Origin: Condylostoma magnum
Lineage: Eukaryota; Ciliophora; Heterotrichea; Heterotrichida; Condylostomatidae
DNA: 31,010 nt
Direction: 5' to 3'
Assembly (NCBI GenBank): GCA_920105805.1
Contig: CAKKTI010000211.1
Span: 1-31,010, forward strand
Shown: one piece after another, positions 20,352 through 31,010 of the stretch
How the letters are laid out: the number at the start of each line of letters is the position of its first letter
How positions within the stretch are numbered: the first letter of the stretch is position 1
Made by a program: the position numbers and the translations under genes
The notes under the pieces: model-generated
Told to the model about the DNA's origin: nothing
The model's input: only the letters and a program-made list of their open reading frames with translations
Database searches by the model: none

Positions 20352-22085
20352 CATTTCGGAGAAATAAACATTAGAAAAGATATGAATGACGAATTGGTTG
20401 CAGAAGATGGAAACTATTAAAAATACGAAGAGCAATCTGGCAGTGATGAAGAACTAGAGCCATTTAATATGAATTAAGAAAGATAAGAAGGATTATTATC
20501 AACTAAAAAGATGCAAAAGAAGTAAGATTAATGACTTAATCAACTAGACAACAAAATATTCAAACCTATAATAACCTAATAGATACAAACAAATCAACCA
20601 AATTTAAAAAAATCAAAATTAAAGCTAAAAGAAATCCTGAAACAAAAAGAAACAGTTTAATAAGCAATCAGGAGATTAAAACCCCAAGTCAAGCCAAAAC
20701 CAGGTTATCAAAGAAATGTGAGAAGACTGAAAGTTTAACAAGATTCTTCTAATCAAGAGTCAAAAGAATATCAAAAACTAGTAAAACATTTATCAGTGCT
20801 TTTATCCGAAGGCATAGCTGATGTTTTAACCTTTACAGCTCAAGACTTAGATAATTTACCTTTATAAATGGGCGTCTGTATGCACCGTTCTGGATCATAA
20901 ATAATTAAAGAAGATCCACTGCCTAAATCCTCCAAAGATACTTAAAACCAGTCAGAAATCCCACGCGCTAAATCTAGAAAGCGTCTGTCAATTTGGAAAT
21001 TTAACTAAGAAGAAGAGAAAGATCTTGATGATTATTTAGAGGTATATAACAAAAATGACAATTAGTACTAAAAATCAGGAGCATTAAATACTGAAAAGAC
21101 GGAATAGGGCAGTATAATGCTATTGAAATCTAGAACTACTTTTAAAGGAAAGGCATCCTCAAACCGTCAGTAAGGTTTCGAAGACAAAGTAATGAAACAG
21201 CAAGGAGATTCAATTGATCAAAACTTTCTACAAAACATGGGAGTAGCCATAGCATGTAAAAAGGGACTTAAACCAGAAAGTCCGAATCAAGACGATTTTT
21301 GTATAGTTGTTGAATAAGGAATGCTGCTTATAAGTGTGTTTGACGGACACGGGCCCTTTGGCCACGACGTTTCTAACTATGTGCATACAATGCTTCCGAA
21401 GCTGATAACAACTGACTAGGAATTTCAATCAGATCCTTGCAGAGTTCTGCATAACAGCTTTATAAAAGTAAATGAGGCCTTAATAATGCACTGTGATCAC
21501 CCAGGATCTAATTTTGACTGTCTAATATCCGGCACCACTGCTACTTTGTCGTGTATAAGAAATGGTAAGCTATACAGTGCACATGTAGGGGATTCCAGGG
21601 GAGTTATAGCTAAAAGAAATGGTAACAAACTACGAGCGTTTAGGCTGACTAGAGATCATAAGCCTTAGATATCAGAGGAAAGGGAAAGGATAATTAGGAA
21701 TAATGGAGAAGTAAAGAAACTAGAGGGAGATATTCCTTATAGAGTGTTCGTGAAAGGAAAGGAGTTCCCAGGACTGTCTATGAGTAGAGCTATTGGAGAT
21801 AGGATATCATAGAATATTGGCGTTATATGTGAGCCTGAGATACAGCAAATGGATATTAGCACTGAAGATGCGTTTTTGATTATATGCAGCGATGGAGTAT
21901 GAGAGTTTTTAGAGGATCAGGATGTTGTAGATATTGTCAAGAGAAGTAGAAATGTATAAGAGGCTGCGGATAAGCTGGCTTAGGTGTCATGGTAGAAATG
22001 ATTAGAGAATGAGATTGATGTTGTAGATGATATTACCGTAGTTGTTGTTGATTTAGAGCAAGCAAAATCAGCTATTAATTTTTAA
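20256..22085 (+). CDS. PP2C-type (PPM) protein phosphatase
   Basis: A 609-residue protein. Residues 1 to about 325 are Lys/Gln/Ser-rich and unrecognised, probably regulatory. The metal-dependent PP2C domain (about 328-600) has all main motifs: PNQDDF, FDGHGPFGH (metal-binding Asp363), SGTTATLSC, AHVGDSRGV, LTRDHKP, GLSMSRAIGD, a CSDGVWEFL motif with metal Asp near 546, and a final DDITVVVV strand. It removes phosphate from Ser/Thr and uses Mg or Mn. The Trp of CSDGVWE is TGA (21900-21902), a very conserved position and strong evidence for TGA as Trp. The start ATG lies in the duplicated gap flank. The stop chosen is TAA 22083-22085, 25 bp before the next gene's ATG. It may counter the several kinases nearby, but no link is shown. 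Confidence 0.94.
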
Positions 22086-22110
22086 GTTGTTTTATGTAGT
22101 TATTAATATA

Positions 22111-22836
22111 ATGTCGGATAAAGAGTCTAATGCAGATTTAAATGATCTTCCTCGGAAAAGACATAGGCAACCTAAATCGGCTGAAGAGCGCTTCTATAAT
22201 ACACTATAAGGATATATAATAAAAACACTAGAAAAGCACGGGCCTTTGACATAAGAAACAATTATTTAGCTTATATAATCTAAATTCCCATATCTCCGCA
22301 AAAGAGATGGAAATGTTTATAGAGGAGATATTCAAAGTGTAGTTATAGGGGCTTTACATAGTCATTAATTATTCTATAAATTCAAAAAGTAATGATATAT
22401 ACGACAGGGAAGTGCCGAACTGTATAAGTCTAAAATAATTAATTCAATTGATAAAAGAATTGATAGGTAATTAAACCGTAAACAGTAGCCGAAACAGTCT
22501 AAACAATTAGATAACAAGAATTAATTATTAGTTATGATTGAAAAATTTACCAGAAAGCTCTAATAAGATCCAGTTCTCAAGTAAATAATATAAAATCCTT
22601 TACCTAATTTTACAGGTTAAGAGGATTTGCAAGAAGCTCTTGCTGTTTTAGGCTAGGAACGTCTTATTGGTATAGTGTAGGGATATAGTCTTTTAAAGAG
22701 GACTCAAAAACACACGGAAAAAAGTGCAAAAAGCAAAAATTGTCTTATAAGTTTAAAATCTGGGAAAAGTATACTAGAATCTATTAACTCTCGTCTCAAT
22801 GCATTAGAAAAATCATTTCAGTCCAATTCAAACTAA
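22111..22836 (+). CDS. Basic protein with possible winged-helix domain
   Basis: A 241-residue protein ending at tandem TAA TAA (22834-22839). Residues 24-100 look like a winged-helix fold: a helix (EERFYNTLQGYIIKTLEKHG), a second helix after PLTQETIIQLIQ, a basic YLRKRDGNVYRGD turn, a recognition-like helix (QSVVIGALHSHQLF) and a YKFKKQWYIR wing strand. The rest is Lys/Gln-rich with a coiled-coil-like C-terminus. DNA or chromatin binding is plausible but inferred; I cannot name a family. The ATG lies 25 bp after the PP2C stop in a different frame, so this is a separate gene and not an extension. Confidence 0.7.
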
Positions 22837-22886
22837 TAAAAATTATTGATATTAAGTAAATTTAAATTTTTATGTTGATTTATTTA

Positions 22887-23036
22887 AACCTCGTAATATG
22901 ATGGGGTGGTATATTTATAATGTATCGCATTGAGAAATGTTACATGAATACTATTCATTACAGTTTGCTATTAATAACATAAAATGTATATTTGACGATA
23001 TTTTAAATAAAATTTCTAAACAACCTCGGTAATATG
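22887..23036. repeat. Short direct repeat in the convergent gap
   Basis: A 14-15-bp near-identical repeat, AACCTCGTAATATG at 22887-22900 and AACCTCGGTAATATG at 23022-23036, in the 224-bp gap between two convergent genes. They differ by one G. The meaning is unknown and it may be chance in AT-rich DNA. Confidence 0.35.
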
Positions 23037-23066
23037 TGATTCTTGAGTTTTTGGCTGAAGTAATTA

Positions 23067-24509
<1,443 letters not shown>

Positions 24510-24805
24510 ATTAAATTACCAAAATTTATGTAAAGATTTAGATAGAAATTAGACAATGAAATATGATGGTAGATATTATAATATAAATCAATGTTAATTA
24601 GAGTTCTGTATCTTATGACACAAAATTACTTTAAAATGTAGGCACTTTTACAACTTATTTTGATACATTTAGAACATTTTTACCTTATAAAACATAGTTT
24701 TTACATTCTTTTACACTGAACTTATCAACTACCTTACACTATTATTATTAGGAATAAGTAGTGCAAAAGTTGTAGAAAAATTATTCATGGTTTCAATTTA
24801 ATAAA
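24510..24805. promoter_or_regulatory. Divergent intergenic region, likely shared promoter
   Basis: 296 AT-rich bases between the divergent CDPK and Cys-rich genes. No nameable motif. The promoter role is inferred from the arrangement. Confidence 0.4.
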
Positions 24806-27800
24806 ATGTATAACATACTTCTCAAACTACTGCTTACTGTAGCTTCGAATGATGATAATGCAGACCTGCAGTTCTGGTAATAGTGTCAACAAGAAATGCT
24901 ATTTAAAGGAACTTTCCCTGCAGTATTAGGCACAACTTCATAAGCTGAGTCAACGGATCCAGTGTGTATCAAGTACGGAATTCAGCTATAATATGATGAC
25001 TTTGTAACATCACGGCTGATTAATTTTCAAGACGACACATTTTGGACTATAATATGACTATACATAACATCACCAGGAATCCTTTATTCTCTATACGGCG
25101 AATTTGATTAAGTAATTGTACAAGTAAGCTGTGATTAACAGTAAATCCTTTCAGTTTTATTAGTTGACGATAGCAATTAATAAAATATTCACTCATCTTC
25201 ACCAAATGAACTGCCCTTTAATAAATGGTTTCTTCTCAGCTTAATGGTCAAGTATTAAGGCCCTTGATTAAAATCAAGTTACTCTATAAACGAATCAACC
25301 GAGATTGATTTTCCTGATCTGAGGGAAAATTAAACATTTGACGGCTCACAATCATATGTTAGAATAGGAGAAGGATTTGAAGGTACAATTTACTCTTTTT
25401 ATTTAACTAATCAGACAAATGTAAATGGGCCATAGTCTTAATCATGTAACTGTACACTGGACTGTGCGTAAGAGTGCTCTTTTATATAAGATTTGCAATC
25501 ATGCCCTACTAATTAAAACTAGTTGCCTTGTATAAGAGAGCCTCTTATTTGTATAGAGAACTGCTACGATTGCTTAAATCTAACTTTGTGTATAGAGTGC
25601 AAAAGTTCCTATTTCCTAACTGATGAATAACTATGTACTTAAAACTGTCCGGAAAATTAGTATGAGAACTCAACCATATTACCTAATGAATGCTCCGATT
25701 GTATTAGCCATTGTAAGGAGTGTTCAAATGGAACTGAATGCATTGAATGCTAGTAGACTTATTATTTGACTAAAGATTTAGAGTGTACTTAAACTTGTCC
25801 AATTGGAAGCTTTGGAACTGAAGTTTCTCAAATTTCTTAATGTGTTGATTGTATCCCATAGTGTGATATTTGTACAGATGGTAATAGCTGTACTTAGTGC
25901 ACATAAGGCTATCAAGTTTAAAATGATGGTACATGCGATATAGGTTGCCCGACTAGTTAGTATTTGGATTAGTCCAGTTGTACAGATTGTATCCCATAGT
26001 GTGATATTTGTACAGATGGTAATAGCTGTACATAGTGCACATAAGGCTATCAAGTTTAAAATGATGGTACATGCGATATAGGTTGCCCGACTAGTTAGTA
26101 TTTGGATTAATCTAGTTGTGTTGATTGCATCCCACAGTGTGATATTTGTACGGATGGCAATAGCTGTACTTAGTGTACATAAGGCTACCAAGTTTAAGAT
26201 GACGGTACATGCGATATAGGTTGCCCGACTAGTTAGTATTTGGATTAATCTAGTTGTACAGATTGTATTCCATAATGTGATATTTGTACGGATGGCAATA
26301 GCTGTACTTAGTGTTCTAAAGATTTCTATTATGATGTTATAAATAAAAGATGCATAAAAAATTGCAATTTAGGAGCTTTTGCTAGCCTAGATCAAGATTA
26401 AAAGGTATGCTTATAATGCATTAGTAATTGCGATGTATGTTAAGATGAAACTACTTGTATTTAATGCAGATTTAACTACTAATTAACTTAAAGTAGTAAA
26501 TGTATACCTCTTTGTGAGGATAATCAATATGTTGATGAAGATGAAGTATGTAAGGATTGCTCAGAAAGTTGCAGAAAGTGTAGTTAATTTGAATAATGCA
26601 CTGAATGTTATGATTAGCTATATCTATCTTTAGATTCATAATGTGTTCCTGCATGTCCTTAGGGTTCATATGAGAGTACAGATCTATGAAAATGCTTGTA
26701 ATGCCCTAAAAAGTGCTATAATTGCATTGATGAAAATGAATGTACTACATTTAAGCTAGTAGTGGAGTATGAGGGTGTGAATGAAGATGGATATACTATT
26801 TAAGTTAAAACAACATTAGACTTTGATCTAAATGAGTATATATAAGTACTATTACAAGGCGAAGAAGTAGATGATTTCGAATTAATCAAATAAGATGATG
26901 ACACTTATATACTAGTGTTAAATATGGATGAATCAGCTTAAAAAAATTCAGAATTAGAAATAGATTTTGATGAAGAAAAACTGAATGAATAAGGAGTTTT
27001 CCTTGAAGATTATAATCATTCTGTAGAGGTTTAAGATACTTATACCACTTAGGACATGTAAGAAATGGATACTGCTGCATAATCAGTTCAAATTAGTACA
27101 GCTGTAGGCATTGGAGTAGTTTCTAGCCTAACAATGTGCAATCTTAACTTAAATTTCTAGCAAATTTGAAGGAGTGTTGAAGTAATGCAGATTATATGCA
27201 TATTAAGATACCTAGAGTTTTAAATTTCACCAGACTTAAGGGAATTCTTTAAAATGTGATAATTCTCTATAATGACCTTTTTACCTAATGCCTTTGCTTC
27301 AGCTGATTTTGGGAATGATTAAGAATTATCTCTAAATTAATTTTAAATGTAAGAAGTGAAAACTAATATTTTCAAATCTTCTGGAGGAGTTTTTACACTG
27401 ATATTCTTAGTATTGGTTTTAACAGCATTTGCTGTTTATTTAAAGCAAAAGCTAAAGGCAAATTTTATACTTAAAATTTTGTAAAAGTTTGAATATGGAA
27501 TCATTATAAGAGTATTGTATGAAACTACGATTCCTGCATTGTTTGGCTCTTTTCTATTCATGATGTTTGAGACTGAAAACATTTTCTGGTAATTAATAGT
27601 CATTATTTATTTGCTAATTTTGTACATAATAATCATTGTTACAAATTTTAGACAGGTTTGGAGAAAGGAGTATGATGATTTAATGAGTACAGATCATTTA
27701 TCCAGATACGGGATATTCTATTAGGAGTTTTAAATTGACAACAGAATAGCTGGATCATTTTACATTCTAAAGTTTGTACGTAAGTTACTATTCATGATTG

Positions 27801-28252
27801 GTATTTGCTTATTTAACTTTGATTCTCACTTATAAATTTGGTATATTATAGTACTATAAGCTATTTATGCAATACTAGTGATATTGATTAAGCCTTACGA
27901 AAGTAAAATAATGGGCAATTATTTAACTATTTTTACAGAAACGGGTATTTTTATTGCCTTATCTATTGAAATTTTATCCTAAAAGAATTATAAAACTAGT
28001 ATTTATATTTTATTCATAGTGATAATTTGTAATGTTGGGTCATACTATGTTATCAATATAAAGAAAATAGCTGAAATCATAAAAGAAAAATGCTAAAAGA
28101 AAAAGTAGACTATTTAAATTGTACCATAATAATAAATATAAGTCTCAGATAACCAATAATACTAAATGCAAAATACTAATAAGTCAATCGACGTAGATAA
28201 TGTGCGCCCAAGTTTTTATAGCAGTTTCATTAAAAGTCAAGATAGCAAATAG
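24806..28252 (+). CDS. Cys-rich repeat surface protein with multi-pass membrane C-terminus
   Basis: About 1,148 residues in one frame over 3.4 kb. A short signal-like leader (MYNILLKLLLTVAS) is followed by about 190 residues resembling a LamG/concanavalin-type domain (DTFWTIIWLYI, SYVRIGEGFEGTIYSFYLT). Residues about 205-650 are Cys-rich CxxC / CxxCxxG furin-like repeats, including three nearly identical 46-residue units at 25841-26312. After an acidic linker, the last 400 residues carry roughly eight hydrophobic helices (FTLIFLVLVLTAFAVYL, LIVIIYLLILYIIIIV). This layout is common in large ciliate and other protist Cys-rich membrane proteins; sensing or surface-coat roles are guesses. The stop is uncertain: TAG at 28250 is chosen to leave a promoter for the next gene, but TAA at 28376 or 28382 is possible. 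Confidence 0.8.
25841..26312 (+). repeat. 138-bp tandem repeat (about 3.4 units) inside the Cys-rich gene
   Basis: Units start at 25841, 25979, 26117 and 26255 (the last partial, diverging after about 26312). The period is exactly 138 bp, or 46 codons, so the frame is kept. Units differ at only a few bases, suggesting recent duplication or gene conversion. Each encodes one Cys-rich module (CDICTDGNSCTQC plus a second CDIGCPTS half). The long minus-strand open frame at 25778-26191 is only the reverse of this repeat. Confidence 0.92.
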
Positions 28253-28386
28253 TTTAGTAAGATAATTTTTATAAATCATGGGATTATTTACCATAATTTG
28301 GGCCTTATTATAGGAGAAGCTAGTTTTAATCAATATCCTTTATCTATACTTATAAGAAATATTCGATACTTTATATAATTTTAAAT

Positions 28387-29970
28387 ATGTTACCCGCTAA
28401 AGATAGATTGATTCAAAGAAACTAAAATTTTTAAGTGAACTAATTAAAAGCTGAATAACAAAGAAAGGTTGAGAATTTTAATATAAAAATAAGGAAAAAT
28501 AGACGCAGGGAAGCTTTTGAGAGGACAAGATGCTAAATTGATAAGGTATAGTAATTGATCTTAAAAATTGATGAAGATGTGATTGAATGCTATCCTTAAC
28601 TATAAAATATTGATTAATCTCTTGATCGCTATATATTTTTGCTTTAATAGGCCTCTTAGAATGATTTTTTAAACAAAAGCACTGAAGTTATTGTAAAAGT
28701 AATCAACATTATTAGTGATAACTGAGAAATATTGTACCCTTCTATTAGTTACTAATTTGATAAAGTAAAAGAAGAGTTTATGCAAGTAGTTTTTAATCTT
28801 ATTTCATCATAGAATTAATCACTTATTTATAGTGGGCTTTAAATGATAATAAGCATCTCTTTGTGTAGTGATTTTCAACGTTTTATTGATTTAGGGATTT
28901 AGAATTAGTTATAATCACTGCTTTCACATAGGAGCATTGATATTCTTATGAGTTCTCTTTGATGCAGTGCAAACTTTTTAGGTGATTAGAGAATAAAAGT
29001 GAATATTGATGTAACAACTCAGATTTAGATAGTATGAAATAGAATACAGCAGTTAACTATTATAGATAACTAACTAATAGATATTATATGTTTTTTCATA
29101 TAAAACTCGTTATTATATGAGAAATCCTCAAATAACCCTGGGTTTATTTCAAGTTCCATTGAACTTATTCATAAATTCTCTCAACTTGCTAGTATTTCTA
29201 CAGAAAACACAAATCAACTGTTTAAAATATCCGATTAAATACTAAAAAATCAAACAAATACAGATTATAGTCAATTAGTAAAAGATAGTGGAATTATACA
29301 AATTGCTATTCAATAAATACACACTCCTAGGTCTTAACTTCATGCATGAAGGCTTATATCATCCTTTGCATATATCTCTGATTAAAACATTGAATACACA
29401 ACAACTCCAGATCTAATACGATCTGCTTTATTAACAATTGAGTAGTCACAGGAAGCTTAGAACAAATCTCGATGTGAAATTGCCAGCTATCTATCATATG
29501 CAGCTAGTGGAAGTATCAGTATAATTTATTTATTGATAGAATCTAACATATTAGCCTCTATTTTACCACTATTATACTCAGATTAATTAAAAATGAAGAA
29601 TTGAATAATGCTTATACTAAGCAATCTATCATATCATAATGATTTCAGCATACTTCAATATCTAAAAAACAACTAATTTTTCACTCATATTTCTGCTGTA
29701 TTATAAAACCATACAACCCCTACAATAATTCAAGATGCTTTATTAGGAGTTTACCAATATATAGTAAATTGCAGAAGCCAAGTGACCTAATATAACCTAT
29801 GCCATGACTTTTTAAGTGAATTTTACGAGACATAGTGCTATGAAGCAGTTGCAAAACTACAAAATAGCAATATAGCCAGTATATCGCATCAAGCATTTAC
29901 AATTATATCAGAATTATGCGATACTAATGAAGAAATTGACCGGACTATTCCTACAAATTTTAACTTTTAA
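28387..29970 (+). CDS. Importin-alpha-like (armadillo) nuclear import adaptor
   Basis: A 527-residue protein, the usual length for importin alpha. The N-terminus (about 5-55) is a basic importin-beta-binding-like stretch (KIRKNRRREAFERTR). The rest is helical repeats of armadillo type (LWCSANFLGD, SALLTIEQSQ, WIMLILSNLSYH, DALLGVYQYIVNC, SHQAFTIISELCDTNEEI). The match is divergent, and the canonical Trp/Asn ladder is weak, so it may be a specialised ARM protein and not the main importin. Several Trp residues are TGA. The stop TAA at 29968-29970 is followed after 15 bases, in the same frame, by the ATG of the CFAP97-like gene. Length and domain logic favour two genes, not a fusion. Confidence 0.7.
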
Positions 29971-29985
29971 TCTCTTTTAATATAA

Positions 29986-30789
29986 ATGTTCTCAACTATG
30001 TTTCCTAAAGTAAGTTAATCCCCTCTAAAACTATACGTCTAATAGCGAAGGAATGATACTTCTCTTCATCCTTAGCACATATACACTCCTCCTCCTCAGC
30101 GAAGAAATCCTAAAAGACTGTAATTATTAGAAGGTAAATTAAAATCAGATCGTTTCACTGAAATTGAGCGAGAAAATAGAATTCTGTATGAAAAAATCCT
30201 AAGTATCAATAATAGAAGCAAATCTACGCAAAAGTTTCCAGTAAAAACTCAAAAATCTTTAAACAAAAAGCTTCGTTAGTCATAACTAATTAAGATATAG
30301 AGAGATAATGCCAATCTTAGCAAAAGAATACTAACAGGAAGAGCAGCTATCAATTTTTAGGAATTTCAAACTGAAAGAAGTTAATAAGAGAAAAGACTGT
30401 AGCATATTTGCAAATTTCCTTACGTTTTAGGAGGAGCTAGAACTAATTAAAACTCTAGGAACACTTCACCTAGAAGTTATTCACACAGTAAGAAATAAGA
30501 GATTAAACGCTTGGAGCCCTTAGGTGTATATCCTAAGGATAGATTTGTTGTTTTTAAGCGAGGAGTGTATATCTCTGGTAAGTATTTCATATTAGAAATA
30601 AGTAGTGATAAAAAGCTGTATTATTTTGTAGCTTTTGATGTTGAAAATCCTGATAAATTAACACTAGAAATATCAGTTAAATAGTGTAATACAATTATGG
30701 AGAGTAAAAATGACTATGAAAAGATAATTAGTATGCTAAGAATTAAAAACGGAGAAATGGGTTTATATAAGGAGAATCAGCCAATTTAG
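29986..30789 (+). CDS. CFAP97/hemingway-like ciliary protein
   Basis: A 267-residue protein ending at TAG TAA (30787-30792). It carries the pattern of the CFAP97/hemingway family: a KRLQLLEGKLK helix, then RFTEIERENRILYEKILSINNR, then QLIKIQRDNANLSKRILTGRAAINFQEF and an EKRLQHICKFPY block. After a Ser-rich linker, the last 100 residues (RFVVFKRGVYISGKYFILEISSDKKLYYFVAFDVENP) form a small beta-rich domain that accompanies this block in ciliate relatives, as far as I recall. Family members localise to cilia and flagella. The start is ATG 29986, or 29998 four codons later. It follows the importin-like stop by 15 bp in the same frame. Confidence 0.75.
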
Positions 30790-30913
30790 TAAATTTAAAG
30801 TATAAAGCATAGTGTTATTGGGAAAATATATGCATCCTAACAATTATTTGTTATTTCACTCCATTTTAAAATAACATGTAATAGCCTAATTAACATCAAC
30901 CCAATTTATTAAA

Positions 30914-31010
30914 TTATACCCTTAAAATCAAAGCTTTGAACTCATCCAAACTAATAACAGAATCTCCATCTAAGTCCGCTTCTTCCATAATTTTAATTCA
31001 CTGTTATTAA
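30914..31010 (-). CDS. EF-hand protein, C-terminal fragment cut by window edge
   Basis: The minus strand reads IMEEADLDGDSVISLDEFKALI, then three residues and TAA at 30914-30916. The loop DLDGDSVISLDE is a complete canonical EF hand, so this is the end of a calmodulin-, centrin- or calcineurin-B-like protein whose start lies beyond the window. It converges on the CFAP97-like gene with 124 bp between stops. Confidence 0.85.

Noticed and set aside
25778-26191. 137-codon minus-strand ORF with repeated hydrophobic units
   Set aside because: Reverse of the 138-bp tandem repeat in the Cys-rich gene.
26472-27080. Two minus-strand ORFs (26472-26669, 26886-27080)
   Set aside because: They lie opposite the Cys-rich and linker part of the surface protein and have no recognisable content.

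Overview
The window looks like macronuclear DNA of a heterotrich ciliate that uses the Condylostoma-type nuclear code (NCBI table 28). In genes with recognisable homologues, TAA and TAG fall where Gln is conserved (for example the Gln before RSADEP in the Pol III subunit at 219). TGA falls where Trp is conserved (PP2C CSDGVWE, CDPK DLWS, ATG3 CPTW, TTLL NNWIVKP). Yet TAA, TAG and TGA also end genes exactly at the homologous C-termini (PTB-like TAG, importin-like TAA, ATG3 TGA). A karyorelict code, with TGA as the only stop, fits less well. Because no triplet is always a stop, all six frames stay open for long stretches. Calls here therefore rest on homology, frame continuity and gene-end position, not on ORF length.

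Layout. 1-52: 5' part of tRNA-Glu(UUC), minus strand, running off the window. 219-536: RPC11-like Pol III subunit. 679-2343: secreted or membrane-anchored M14 carboxypeptidase-like protein that has lost catalytic residues. 2376-3872 (minus): BPI/LBP-family lipid-binding protein. 3873-5862: AT-rich stretch with two doubtful small genes. 5863-7491: Cyc8/Ssn6-like TPR protein. 7995-9956 (minus): ankyrin repeats plus AGC kinase, probably one fused gene. 9969-10835: ATG3. 10872-12557 (minus): tubulin-tyrosine-ligase-like enzyme (TTLL). 12565-14238 (minus): EF-hand protein. 14377-15612 (minus): PTB-like protein with four RRMs. 15669-16649 (minus): acylated CaMK/CDPK-like kinase without EF hands. 16909-19815: large unrecognised protein. 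20153-20252: N gap flanked by identical 99-bp copies. 20256-22085: PP2C phosphatase. 22111-22836: possible winged-helix protein. 23067-24509 (minus): full CDPK with four EF hands. 24806-28252: Cys-rich surface protein with 138-bp tandem repeats and a multi-pass membrane end. 28387-29970: importin-alpha-like protein. 29986-30789: CFAP97-like ciliary protein. 30914-31010 (minus): C-terminus of an EF-hand protein.

The genes are very tightly packed. Convergent pairs are 32-36 bp apart (M14-like/BPI, ATG3/TTLL), same-strand pairs 7-25 bp apart, and one divergent pair has 12 bp between its start codons. Almost every gene reads through without an intron. Themes are calcium and phosphorylation signalling (three kinases, one phosphatase, several EF-hand proteins), cilia and microtubules (TTLL, CFAP97, perhaps the 969-codon gene) and housekeeping (Pol III, ATG3, importin, PTB). 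There is no sign of an operon-like pathway. I saw no virus-like element, transposon or CRISPR array.
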